36,181 nt of DNA. Source: DASXTC01 sp036505635 (GTDB lineage Bacteria > Acidobacteriota > Polarisedimenticolia > JACPZX01 > DASXTC01). Below, piece after piece: positions 27,082 through 36,062 of this stretch. The position numbers and the translations under genes were made by a program. The notes beneath the pieces are model-generated. The model worked only from the letters and a program-made list of their open reading frames with translations, had not been told where the DNA came from and made no database searches. The DNA is taken from assembly GCA_036505635.1 (NCBI GenBank), contig DASXTC010000034.1, positions 1 through 36,181 of the forward strand, given 5' to 3'. Each line of letters opens with the position of its first letter. Within the stretch, counting starts at the first letter, position 1.

Positions 27082-29069
27082 GGCGTCGCTTGAACACGTT
27101 CGTGGTGCCGGTGATGTGCCTCTTGCTTGCGTTCAGCGCGGCGGCGGCGGCGCGCGCGGTTGACCCCGCCTTTCTCGCCATGACCGACTGTCCGAAGCAG
27201 CCCGGATGCCCGGCGATCATCTTTGTAGACGAGATCGAGCTCAACAACGAATCCTCACGCAGCCACTACTCGTTTCACCGGGTCATCAAGCTCTTCACGC
27301 AGGAGGGAGTCGAACGGTACGCCGACGTCGAGACATCCGCGCAGGTCGGCGGCTACACGGTGAGAAACCTCGAAGGGCGCACGATCCTGCCGGACCGGAC
27401 CTCGATCCCTCTCAAGGAAGAGAATATCTTCGTCAAGACTCTGCACCGCGGGAAACGCTGGGAGAAGGTCAAGAGCGCCAAGTTCCCCGGCGTGGTGCCC
27501 GGTGCCATCATCGAGTACTCCTACGACGTCCTGACAGAGCCCAACAGCATCCTCACCGAGGTGACCTGGTTCATCCAGCAGCGGGTCCCGGTGCTCAGCT
27601 CCAAGTTCACGCTCAAGCCCGGCAGCTACAAGCTCGGGTGGAAGCAGGCGGGGCTCGAGAAGGTGGTGGTGTCCACGGAGAGCCCCTTTAAGAACGTGAC
27701 CTACCTGCGGGCGGCCGACGTGCCGGCGATCCCCGACGAGCCGTTCGCCCCTCCCGACGACGCGCTGCGCGCGCGCCTCTACTTCGACCTTCCCGAGCTG
27801 CAGGCGGCGTGGCTCGGTTTCGTCGCGGGGAGCCTCGCCGGGGAGTCGGGCAAGTTCATCGAGGGAGGGCCCGCGGTCGCCGACAAGATCAAGGAGCTGG
27901 TGCAGCCGGCCGATCCCCCCCTCGAAAAGGTCAGGAAGATCTACCGCTTCGTGCAGGAGAAGATCGGCAGCGAGGAGGCACGGGCCGGCCAGACCGGCGA
28001 ATCGGCGGTCAAGGAGGCCGAGAGCGTCGGCGACGTCCTGACCCGTGCGTATGGCAGTGAGTGGGAGCGCACGCTGCTGTTTCTCGCCCTGGTCAAGCAG
28101 ACGGGCCTCGAACACGCGCTGCTGCTCATCACGGGACGCAACAACACCATCTTCAACCCGGAGGTGCCCGACGAGGACCAGCTCGACTCGTTCGCGGCGG
28201 CGGTGAAGACGGGTGGCGGGTGGACCTTTTACGACCCGGCCGCCCGGCACTGTCCCTTCGGGATGATCTCGGCCGAGAAGGAAGGCGGCGTCGTCAACAC
28301 CGTCATGATCGTACCAACCAAGGGCGCGGGGGCGCCCAAGAGGGGGCAGATCCAGTACCTGACCGTCAGCAGGCCGGAGACTTTCTACTACACCGCGGCA
28401 GCTATCCCTTTCTCCACCGCCGGGAAGAACATCCTGAAGCGCGAGGCCGCGGTGAAGCTGACCGAGGACGGCACCGCCGAGGTGACCGCCTCGCAGGATG
28501 GGAGTGGTCTGGTCGATCTGGATCACCGCGAACGATACGAGCTTCTCGACGAGCAGAAACGCAAGGCCGCGCTGCTGGAGGATCTCCAGCGCCTGCTCCC
28601 CAGGGCCGAGCTGGCCTCGGCCTCGTTCGAGAACATCACGGCGTTCGACAAGACGGCCACGCTCTACTACGAGCTGAAGCTTCCCGGCTTTGCCACGGTC
28701 GTTGGCGACCGGATCGCGGTGACGCCATCGCTTTTCGGCGCATTCCAGCGCAACCCGTTCACCGCGGAGAGCCGGCGCACCGCCGTCCACTTCGCGCACA
28801 CGCGCAGGACGCAGGATCGGATCAGCATCGAGATCCCGGCCGGCTATGAGGTGGAGGAGCTGCCGGCCCCGGTCGTCGTGCGGGACCCGCCCTTCTCGCT
28901 CGCCATGTCGTATTCCCGTGAGGGGAGGAACCTGATCCTGGCGCGTCGTGTCGAGATCGACGCGGCCACCTTCCCAGCGGGAGACTATCCCCGGCTCAGG
29001 GCGTTCTTCGAGAAGCTGCAGGAGGCCGACAAGCGGGCGGTCGTCTTCAGGAAGGGGAGCCCCTCGTGA
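27078..29069 (+). CDS. DUF3857 protein with degenerate transglutaminase domain, copy 3
   Basis: A 663-residue exported paralogue with a signal peptide of about 26 residues. It is the most diverged at the active site: Ser327-Glu328 in 'AYGSEWERT' replaces the Asp-Cys pair, and 'QLDSFAAAV' replaces the His region; 'FYDPAARHCPFGMI' is kept. The N-terminal signature reads 'TDCPKQPGC'. The GTG at 27078 overlaps the stop of copy 2 (GTGA) and has an AGGAGG Shine-Dalgarno nine bases upstream; its own TGA overlaps the next start, so copies 2 to 4 are translationally coupled. Likely a periplasmic binding or structural protein, since the cysteine chemistry is lost. Confidence 0.88.
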   Translation: MRRRLNTFVVPVMCLLLAFSAAAAARAVDPAFLAMTDCPKQPGCPAIIFVDEIELNNESSRSHYSFHRVIKLFTQEGVERYADVETSAQVGGYTVRNLEGRTILPDRTSIPLKEENIFVKTLHRGKRWEKVKSAKFPGVVPGAIIEYSYDVLTEPNSILTEVTWFIQQRVPVLSSKFTLKPGSYKLGWKQAGLEKVVVSTESPFKNVTYLRAADVPAIPDEPFAPPDDALRARLYFDLPELQAAWLGFVAGSLAGESGKFIEGGPAVADKIKELVQPADPPLEKVRKIYRFVQEKIGSEEARAGQTGESAVKEAESVGDVLTRAYGSEWERTLLFLALVKQTGLEHALLLITGRNNTIFNPEVPDEDQLDSFAAAVKTGGGWTFYDPAARHCPFGMISAEKEGGVVNTVMIVPTKGAGAPKRGQIQYLTVSRPETFYYTAAAIPFSTAGKNILKREAAVKLTEDGTAEVTASQDGSGLVDLDHRERYELLDEQKRKAALLEDLQRLLPRAELASASFENITAFDKTATLYYELKLPGFATVVGDRIAVTPSLFGAFQRNPFTAESRRTAVHFAHTRRTQDRISIEIPAGYEVEELPAPVVVRDPPFSLAMSYSREGRNLILARRVEIDAATFPAGDYPRLRAFFEKLQEADKRAVVFRKGSPS

Positions 29070-31024
29070 AACGTCCCCTCACCGGGGCGCTGATGGTTCT
29101 CGCAGGCGGGATGGCGCCGGCGCTTGCCGATAGCGCTCCCGACTGGCTCGAGCTCGCCCTCAAGCGGCCCGTGCCGGCATCCGCGGAGAAGGCCTCTCGG
29201 GTGGTCTATCTCGATGAGGGGATGATCGACGTCACGAAGTCCGGCATGCGATGGCGCGTCCGCGAGGCCGTGAAGATCCTGACGGTGGAGGGGCAGCGCT
29301 CGTTCGCCTTCATGGCGCCCCAGAGAATCGGCCAGGACTTCAAGCTCGTCGGCGGCTGGAAAGTGCGTCCGGACGGCGACGTCAGGAGATACGACGCGAA
29401 GGCGATCGAAGAGGTGGATGCCGACGGCAGCTACGAGTTCTCCATGACGAAGGTCAAGGTGTTCAGTCCCGACGAGGCGCGCGTGGGGGACGTCATCGCC
29501 TGGGAGTACACCACCAACGCGAAGTCGGAGGCTTATCAGACGATCTGGCCCCTTGGATGGTCCTCACCGACGCTGTTGTCGCGGCTCGCCGTCAAGGTGC
29601 CCTCGGGGTGGAAGATCTCCGCCATCACTCGCAACCACCCCGAGATCCCCGCCGCGAAGGATGACGGAGGGTACACGGTCTGGGAGGCTCGGGATTTGTC
29701 GGCGCAGAAGAGCGAGCCGCTGGGGATTCCGCTTCGGGAGGCGGTACCGACGCTCCTGGTGCGCTGGGCCCCGCCGGAGACGGAGGGCGATGTCCGGAGG
29801 TTCGACACCTGGGAGAGCGTGGGGAGGTGGTACGCGGGGATCGTGGCGCCACAGGTGGTGGCCGACGCCCAGATCCGGCGGACAGCCACCGAGGCGACCG
29901 CGGGGACCGCGTCGAAGCTCGAAGCGATCCGCGGCATCGCCCGCTTCGTGCAGAGCGTGAGATATCTCGACACGGCGGTCGGTCGCAGCACCGCGGAGCC
30001 GCACCCCGCTCCACAGATCCTCAAGAACCGCTTCGGCGACTGCGAGGACAAGGCGGTCCTCACCATCACGCTGCTGCGGGAGATAGGGATCGAAGCCTTC
30101 CCGATGCTGGCGCTCACGAGCGGCGAAGGCACCGTCGCGCCCGAGTTCCCCGCGCCGGGCTTCTTCAACCACGCCATTGTCGCGGTGAGGGTGTCCCCGG
30201 ATGGCGAAGGGGTCCCGCCCGCCGGTATCGAGGCTCAGAGCATGGGCCGGCTCGTCATCTTCGATCCGACCAGCTCCAACACGGGCTTCGGCGACCTGCC
30301 CGACTACCTTCAGGGGACCCGGGCCCTGCTCGCGGACTCCACGCATGGCGCTCTCATCTCGCTGCCCGTGCTCCCCCCCGAGGCGAGCCTGCGCGAGACC
30401 GAAGCCCGGATCTCGTTTCCGAATCGCGGCGGCATCGACGTGAGGACGATCAACAGATTCAGCGGACAGTACGCCGCCGACCTGCGCACCCATTACGAGG
30501 CGTTGCGCGGCGACAAACGCAAGGAGGAATTCCTCTCGTGGCTGTCGGGCCACTTCGGCAAGGGGGAGATGCGGGGATTCGACGTGACCGGCGTCGAGAC
30601 GCCCGACCAGCCGATCGTCCGGACCATCGATTTCTGGATGCCGCTGCCCGGCAAGGACCTCGGCACGGTTCGGATGATGGCGGCGAGTCTCCATCTGTTC
30701 ACTCGGGCCGACAGGCTCAACGAGACGGAGCGCGTCACCCCGTTGCGCATCGGCGCCGGGTACATGGAGAGCGACCGCACCACCATCGAGATCCCGGCCG
30801 GCTGGAAGATCCTGGAGCCGCTGCCGTCGGCGGAGGCGTCGTCTCCGGCGGGCAGCTACTCGATGAAGGGGCGCCTCGAGGGGGCGACCCTTCTGGTGGA
30901 GCGCACGCTCAAGGTCAACGCGATCACCGTGCCTCCTTCGGGATACATGCCCATCAAGAAGTTTTTCGATGAAGTCCTGAAGGGGGATGCGACCGGGATC
31001 GCCATGGAGAAGACAGGCACGTAG
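29066..31024 (+). CDS. DUF3857 protein with intact transglutaminase-like triad
   Basis: A 652-residue exported protein, signal peptide about residues 1-21. The order is DUF3857 (about 45-250), Transglut_core (about 270-405), C-terminal beta domain. The catalytic triad is complete: Cys326 (RFGDCEDKA), His369 (FFNHAIVAV) and Asp400 (VIFDPT). Transglutaminase-like domains of this kind act as peptidases or acyltransferases; the substrate is unknown. It lacks the 'TDCP..PGC' and 'HCPFGM' signatures of the three preceding paralogues, so it is a different subfamily. GTG 29066 overlaps the stop of copy 3. Its stop lies two bases from that of the convergent metalloprotease. Confidence 0.9.
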   Translation: MKRPLTGALMVLAGGMAPALADSAPDWLELALKRPVPASAEKASRVVYLDEGMIDVTKSGMRWRVREAVKILTVEGQRSFAFMAPQRIGQDFKLVGGWKVRPDGDVRRYDAKAIEEVDADGSYEFSMTKVKVFSPDEARVGDVIAWEYTTNAKSEAYQTIWPLGWSSPTLLSRLAVKVPSGWKISAITRNHPEIPAAKDDGGYTVWEARDLSAQKSEPLGIPLREAVPTLLVRWAPPETEGDVRRFDTWESVGRWYAGIVAPQVVADAQIRRTATEATAGTASKLEAIRGIARFVQSVRYLDTAVGRSTAEPHPAPQILKNRFGDCEDKAVLTITLLREIGIEAFPMLALTSGEGTVAPEFPAPGFFNHAIVAVRVSPDGEGVPPAGIEAQSMGRLVIFDPTSSNTGFGDLPDYLQGTRALLADSTHGALISLPVLPPEASLRETEARISFPNRGGIDVRTINRFSGQYAADLRTHYEALRGDKRKEEFLSWLSGHFGKGEMRGFDVTGVETPDQPIVRTIDFWMPLPGKDLGTVRMMAASLHLFTRADRLNETERVTPLRIGAGYMESDRTTIEIPAGWKILEPLPSAEASSPAGSYSMKGRLEGATLLVERTLKVNAITVPPSGYMPIKKFFDEVLKGDATGIAMEKTGT

Positions 31025-31026
31025 TC

Positions 31027-34000
31027 TCAGGGCGCGCAGGTGCTCTGGGCCGGGGGCCGCTCGAGCCCGGCGCTGGTGAACCCGGAGGTGCCTTCGAGGC
31101 CGAAGGCGGTGGCGGTGGCGAGGAAGTAGCTGCTGGCCGCGGGCAGAGCGCCGCCCGAGAGGTCCAGCGCGCAGCTGGTCCCGTCGCACGCGACTCCGTT
31201 CCCCACCTCCCCGCAGCTCAGCGCCCCGGCGCCATGGCTGTAGTACGACCCGAGGGAGCCGGCGTACAGGTTGTACTGATAGCCGGCGCCCAGATCCCCC
31301 CAGGCGAAGCGCAGCGAGCCGCCGCCGAGGTCGAGGACATCGAGCGGCACGGACGCCAGATCGGATGAGACCTCGGGCACGACGCAGAGATCGGACTGAA
31401 GATCAGCCGGGAGCGCGGCCGCAGCAGCATTGGTGATCGTCACCTCGTCGACATAGATCCCCTCACGGTCGTCCCCTTCGTCGGTGTCGTAGTTGATCTC
31501 GACCTGGATCCGCCGGCCGTTGAACGCCGACAGGTCGAAGGTCTCCAGGGTGAAGCCTCCCAGCAGCCCGCCCCAGCCCGCCTGGTCCAGGACGTGGCAT
31601 ATCTCGACGGCGGGGTTTCCGCTGGCGTTGTAGGCGACGCCAGACGACGGGCTCACGAGAGTGTGCTGGCCCGTGTCGAGATCGATGATGTGGACATTGG
31701 CGCGATCGTACCAGGCGTCCGAGAGGGGCTCGATCATGGCGAAAAGGTTGAAGCTCATCGTGGAGGCGCCCGCCGGGTCCAGGAGGAGCGCTGGGGAGAT
31801 CAGCTTCGCGCAGATGTTGGACGTCATCGTGGAGCCGGCATGCGCGCTCTGGATCCCCGAGGAGGCGTGCGCGCTCGACAGTCCGAAGTTCACGCCGGTC
31901 CATCCCTGGAGCGATCCCTCGAACCCGTAGCCCATCGTGCCGAAGACGGGTGGATTCGTCTCCGCGCCCAGCGTCACGTCGAGACTGGAGGGGGCCGGGT
32001 TGCCCGCCGAGTCTGTCGTGAGGGTGAAGGGGACACCGGATGCGGTGGCGCCCCCCAGGCTGAACCGGAACTGGCACGGGGCGCTGGCGCCCCCAGCGAG
32101 ACTCGCGACGGAACAGGTGGGAGGATCCGGCGCGAAGGTGACGCGCGGGTGCGATGTCGTCACGTCCCCGCCGGCGGGCCCAGAGGCCAGGCTCCCCGAG
32201 TTGCGGATCAGGTAGTTGACGGTGACGGCCTCGCAGTTGTCGGCGACCCCGTCGGCGTCTCCGCCCGGGCTTGCGACCGACACGCTGCCCGGCACGACCT
32301 CGACGAAGGCCGTGGGAGTGACGGCGCACGACGGCGAGCCGTCCAGCACGATGTCGAACGAGTCGAGCCAGCATCCTTCGTTGCCGCTCGCCGCCACCGC
32401 GACGTGGACCTTCCCGGCGCACGCCTCCGAGGGCCCGATGAAGATCTCGAAGTCGGCCGGCGGCGCGACGTTGCCACCCGCGGGGATTGTGCCGTATGAC
32501 AGCGGCCCGCCCGAGATCACCGGCGAGCTGGCGGACCCGCTGGTCAGAGTAGCGGTCACCCCCGTGGCCGGCGCGCTCCCTGCGGTCTCGCCGAGCCTGA
32601 CTCCCACGGCGACGCGCTCACCAGGCTCCAGGAGGCCGTCCGAGTCCGATCCCCCGGCGACTTCGACCGCCGTGAAGCTTCCCACCTTCACCTCGGGGAG
32701 CCCGACCGTCACCGTGACGACATTGCTCCCGGGCGATACGTCGGCGCACCCGGTCCGGCGCACGGCGGACACGAGGTACCTGTAGGTCGCCCCGGCCTGC
32801 ACGCCGACGTCGAGGATCGGACCCGCGCCCACGTTGCGCGCCAGCGGCAGGAATGCGTCTCCCGCCCGCGTGTTGCGCAGGACGTCGAAGCTTGTGGCGC
32901 CCCCCACGGGCGTCCAGTCGATCGTCACGGCCGGCAGCCCCGTGGCCGGGTCCGACGCCAGCGACAAGGTGACGATGGGGTCCGAGAGCGCGGCGCAGTC
33001 GCCGGAGTCGATCACCAGCGGGGTCTCGGCGATGCCGTGGTGGCTCCAGGCGGCGTTGATGTAGGCGGCGTGCGGCGTCCCGTTGGAGAGATTGGCGTCG
33101 TCATCGTCGATGAGCATCATGGCGTCATAGGTGCTCACGCCGGCCGCAACCGGATCCCACGTCTCCATCGGGGGCCCCCCCGCGATCAGAATCCGCTCGA
33201 AGATCCAGCGCGCCCGCTCGGCGGGCAGGGCCGGGTTGCCGGCCGGCAGCGCCGCGCCCGTGATGTAGTCGGCCCCCGCCAGCAGGTTCTGGAGCAGATG
33301 CCACGTGGCCTGTCCGGTGATCTCCCCCAGGCAATGGGTGCTTGTGCCGCAGTTGTTCGCGGTGCGGGTGAGCGTGGCGCATGTGGAGCAGACGGCGGGA
33401 GTCAGCGGATGATCGGTTCGCCCCGGGGCCTTCTCGTCGATGTCCCGCACGCCGCTGCAATTGGTCGTCTTCAGCGAGGTGGTGGAGAACGACTCGCCGA
33501 CGCACGTGTCTCCGGCCAGCGAGAGTGCCATCAGATCCCCTTTCCACTCGCTGAGCGCCCCGTTGGTGATGCCCGTTCCGTCGAAGCGGTCCCACGTGTG
33601 CCCCAGCTCGTGGTAGATGACGTCGCGGATCTCCCCCGTGTTGCGGCAGGTGCCGCCGGCGTTGTAGAAGGCGACGATGTGGCCGCTGGAGAAGGCGTTG
33701 CAGACCGCCTGGATGTTCACGTGGGCTTCGATCTCCTCGAAGAAGGCATTGTCCCACTTTCCCAGCAGGAGCCGCAGCAGGTTGGCGTGGAAGTAGGTCG
33801 TCCGATCGGCCGGAGTCGAATAGCCATTGCCCAGGACCGGTGGGCCGGCGCTGCCGCCGCCCGTGCCGAAATCGATGTCACCGGAGGGGTCCCCGGTCCC
33901 CGAGGGCTGCGCCGGAAAGGAGCAGTTGTCGCAGTGCATCCGGAAGAACCGCCCGCCCAGGGTGCTGGAGGCCGCGCCGCCGGCGTAGGGGAATCGGCCA

Positions 34001-34980
34001 TTGATGTCGGCGTCGGCCTGCGACCCGCCGACCTCGGCGCGCGCGAAGGGGAACTGGACGATCCTTTCCACGTCGTCGGCGCGGTTGGGGCGCACCCCGC
34101 CCAGCACCGTGGCCCGCGCCCGTCTGGGATCGGGCGAACAGGCCCCGATGTTGCGCGCCTCGGGGAAAAACGCGAGGACCTCGCCGTCACGGGCGTCCAC
34201 CCAGGCGATGTAGGACTCCCAGACGTCGGTTCCCTCGGGCCGGACCTCCAGCACCCAGACGAGGTGGTGCCTGAGGACTTGTGCCGGGCCGAGCGACTCG
34301 AGACGCGGGTAGAAGGCCAGAGCCGGCTCGCGGGGCATCGTCAACCCGCCGGCCTCGGTGCCGGCCTCCTCGAGGTACCGGGTCAACGAGGCGAGAGCCC
34401 GCGCGGGGTCGAGCTTTGGTTTCGAGGAGACCGCCACGGGGCCGAGGGTCCGCGAAACAATCAGGATCACGCTGTCGTCCCGAACGCCCAGGCTCAGACC
34501 CGCCCCCAGGACCGGAAGACCATCCTTGACCAGGTCGAACCGCAGGACCCGGACTCCTCCCGGGCCGGAGTCTTCCAGAAGAGGGCGCGAGCCCGCCTCG
34601 TCGAAGTCGAGCGCCGAGCCGGCCTCCTCGATCCCCGGAGCGAAGAGGGACCGGTGCCGCGCAACGAAGGACCGGGCCGCGGCCTCGGGGTCGTCCGCGG
34701 ATCCGAGCTCGAGCCCCTCGCCGAAGGCGCGGTCGAGGCTTCCTGTGAACGGATCGACCGTCCCTCTCCAACCAGGGTGGTCCCCGAGAAAGCGCCGGAC
34801 TCCAGGGTGGCCCTGACGCAGCGCCTCCTGGGCCTGGGGAGCCTGGGGGAGCCGGACCTCGTCCGGATCGCGCACCGCGGAGGCGCCGGGGGGCCAGCCA
34901 CCGGCGCGCCGGGTCGAGCCGGCGGCGGGGGCCCAGACGCAGAGAAGCACGATGGTCAAAACCAGGTGTCGACGGAACAT
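31027..34980 (-). CDS. Large secreted gluzincin metalloprotease, M36-like, multidomain
   Basis: A 1317-residue exported zinc protease. After the signal peptide (about 1-22) comes a propeptide resembling FTP/PepSY domains (about 75-280). The catalytic part has HELGH at 457-461 and a likely third ligand Glu478 in LSEWKGD; the distance differs from thermolysin, so the exact family (M36-like or an unassigned gluzincin) is uncertain. C-terminal accessory regions are a fibronectin-III-like domain (about 665-755), two acidic 'DSDGLLEPGE' / 'DADGVADNCE' segments (about 777 and 912) resembling calcium-binding loops before Ig-like domains, a carbohydrate-binding-like jellyroll (about 1000-1180), and a cysteine-bearing terminal module (about 1195-1317). 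ATG 34980 is chosen because the signal peptide starts there. Confidence 0.9.
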   Translation of the reverse strand: MFRRHLVLTIVLLCVWAPAAGSTRRAGGWPPGASAVRDPDEVRLPQAPQAQEALRQGHPGVRRFLGDHPGWRGTVDPFTGSLDRAFGEGLELGSADDPEAAARSFVARHRSLFAPGIEEAGSALDFDEAGSRPLLEDSGPGGVRVLRFDLVKDGLPVLGAGLSLGVRDDSVILIVSRTLGPVAVSSKPKLDPARALASLTRYLEEAGTEAGGLTMPREPALAFYPRLESLGPAQVLRHHLVWVLEVRPEGTDVWESYIAWVDARDGEVLAFFPEARNIGACSPDPRRARATVLGGVRPNRADDVERIVQFPFARAEVGGSQADADINGRFPYAGGAASSTLGGRFFRMHCDNCSFPAQPSGTGDPSGDIDFGTGGGSAGPPVLGNGYSTPADRTTYFHANLLRLLLGKWDNAFFEEIEAHVNIQAVCNAFSSGHIVAFYNAGGTCRNTGEIRDVIYHELGHTWDRFDGTGITNGALSEWKGDLMALSLAGDTCVGESFSTTSLKTTNCSGVRDIDEKAPGRTDHPLTPAVCSTCATLTRTANNCGTSTHCLGEITGQATWHLLQNLLAGADYITGAALPAGNPALPAERARWIFERILIAGGPPMETWDPVAAGVSTYDAMMLIDDDDANLSNGTPHAAYINAAWSHHGIAETPLVIDSGDCAALSDPIVTLSLASDPATGLPAVTIDWTPVGGATSFDVLRNTRAGDAFLPLARNVGAGPILDVGVQAGATYRYLVSAVRRTGCADVSPGSNVVTVTVGLPEVKVGSFTAVEVAGGSDSDGLLEPGERVAVGVRLGETAGSAPATGVTATLTSGSASSPVISGGPLSYGTIPAGGNVAPPADFEIFIGPSEACAGKVHVAVAASGNEGCWLDSFDIVLDGSPSCAVTPTAFVEVVPGSVSVASPGGDADGVADNCEAVTVNYLIRNSGSLASGPAGGDVTTSHPRVTFAPDPPTCSVASLAGGASAPCQFRFSLGGATASGVPFTLTTDSAGNPAPSSLDVTLGAETNPPVFGTMGYGFEGSLQGWTGVNFGLSSAHASSGIQSAHAGSTMTSNICAKLISPALLLDPAGASTMSFNLFAMIEPLSDAWYDRANVHIIDLDTGQHTLVSPSSGVAYNASGNPAVEICHVLDQAGWGGLLGGFTLETFDLSAFNGRRIQVEINYDTDEGDDREGIYVDEVTITNAAAAALPADLQSDLCVVPEVSSDLASVPLDVLDLGGGSLRFAWGDLGAGYQYNLYAGSLGSYYSHGAGALSCGEVGNGVACDGTSCALDLSGGALPAASSYFLATATAFGLEGTSGFTSAGLERPPAQSTCAP

Positions 34981-35026
34981 TTGTTCGTGGGCCCTCAGGC
35001 CAGGCTCCGAGTCGAGCAAGGCCTAG

Positions 35027-35034
35027 AATATACT
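35027..35034. promoter_or_regulatory. Overlapping -10 boxes of a divergent promoter
   Basis: The octamer AATATACT reads TATACT on the plus strand (35029-35034, toward the deaminase) and TATATT on the minus strand (35032-35027, toward the metalloprotease). Both differ from TATAAT at one base. On the minus strand CCGACA lies 17 bases upstream as a weak -35. It sits in the 107-base divergent gap, and both genes would have leaders of roughly 40-50 bases. Confidence 0.4.
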
Positions 35035-35087
35035 GTCAACCACCGCCGCTGTCGGCCCCGAACCGAAACAGAACCCAGGGGTGCCAG

Positions 35088-36062
35088 GTGCCCGACCTTC
35101 CCCGGACCGAGCTGCACCAGCACGTGGACGGATCGATCCCCCTGCCCGTGATCTGGCGCCTGATGGTACAGCACCGGCTCAACCCGGTGGCCACGATCGA
35201 GGAGATGGAGAAGCTCCTCGTGATCCAGCCCGAGGAGGAGGGGAGCCTGCTGGGGTACCTCGACAAGTTTCACTACCCGCTCTGGATAACGCAGTTCTAC
35301 GAGAACATCGTGGAGGTCACCGAAGCGATCGTGACGGAGGCGGCGCGGCACGGCGTGACGCTGCTCGAGCTCCGCTACTCGCCGATCATTCACACCTACG
35401 CCGGCCTCACGCTGCGCCAGACGATCCGCTCCGTGCTCACCGGCCTGAACCGCGGGGCGGCCGGCACGAAGATGGAGGTGGGTCTCATCATCATCGCCAT
35501 GCGCCACCACGGCCCGCACATCGCCAAGATCCTGGCGAGGCAGGCGATCGCCGAATCGCAGGAGTTCCATCACAACTGCGGCGTGATCGGGTTCGACATC
35601 GCGGGGGCCGAGAAGGGCAACCCGCCCCGTCTCTTCGCCGAGGCGTACCAGATCGCCCGCAAGGGGTCGATGGGTCTCACCGCGCACGTGGGTGAGGATG
35701 AAGGCCCCGGGATGATCTGGCAGGCGGTTGACGACCTCGGAGTGAACCGGGTCGGGCACGGCTGCTCCGCCGTGCACGACCGCGAGCTGATGCGCCGGCT
35801 CGCGAAGGACCGGATCCTCGTCGAGTGCTGCCTGACCTCGAACTACCAGACGGGAGCCAGCCCGCGCTCGAAGCCCCATCCCATCTTCGCGTTCCTCGAG
35901 GCGGGCGTGCCGGTGGCGATCTGCACCGATAACACGACCGTGTCAGGCACGAACCAGCAGCGCGAAAACGAGCTGCTGGCCCGTGAACTGTCCCCGGACG
36001 ACCTGAACCGGATCCACGAGGAGGCGCGCCGCTACTCCTTCATCCGCCGCGCCGCGCCCTAG
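35088..36062 (+). CDS. Adenosine deaminase family metallohydrolase
   Basis: A 324-residue cytosolic zinc hydrolase, expected to deaminate adenosine or a related purine derivative. Zinc and catalytic residues are in order: His10 and His12 (ELHQHVDG), His200 and Glu203 (TAHVGE), His224 (VGHG) and Asp281. The final motif reads TDNT instead of the TDDP of classical enzymes: zinc-binding Asp281 is kept, while the next residue is Asn282. A TDN form also exists in actinobacterial-type adenosine deaminases, so activity is plausible, but the substrate may differ. GTG 35088 is preceded by AGGGG; no other start fits, since ELHQH follows within nine codons. Confidence 0.9.
   Translation: MPDLPRTELHQHVDGSIPLPVIWRLMVQHRLNPVATIEEMEKLLVIQPEEEGSLLGYLDKFHYPLWITQFYENIVEVTEAIVTEAARHGVTLLELRYSPIIHTYAGLTLRQTIRSVLTGLNRGAAGTKMEVGLIIIAMRHHGPHIAKILARQAIAESQEFHHNCGVIGFDIAGAEKGNPPRLFAEAYQIARKGSMGLTAHVGEDEGPGMIWQAVDDLGVNRVGHGCSAVHDRELMRRLAKDRILVECCLTSNYQTGASPRSKPHPIFAFLEAGVPVAICTDNTTVSGTNQQRENELLARELSPDDLNRIHEEARRYSFIRRAAP

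Noticed and set aside
27255..28799. 514-residue frame antisense to DUF3857 copy 3
   Set aside because: Mirror of the coding frame without protein-like features; similar shadows lie over the other copies.
35034..35039. Perfect minus-strand TTGACA as -35 of the metalloprotease gene
   Set aside because: No -10-like hexamer lies 15-19 bases downstream; the nearest TATATT is only one base away.
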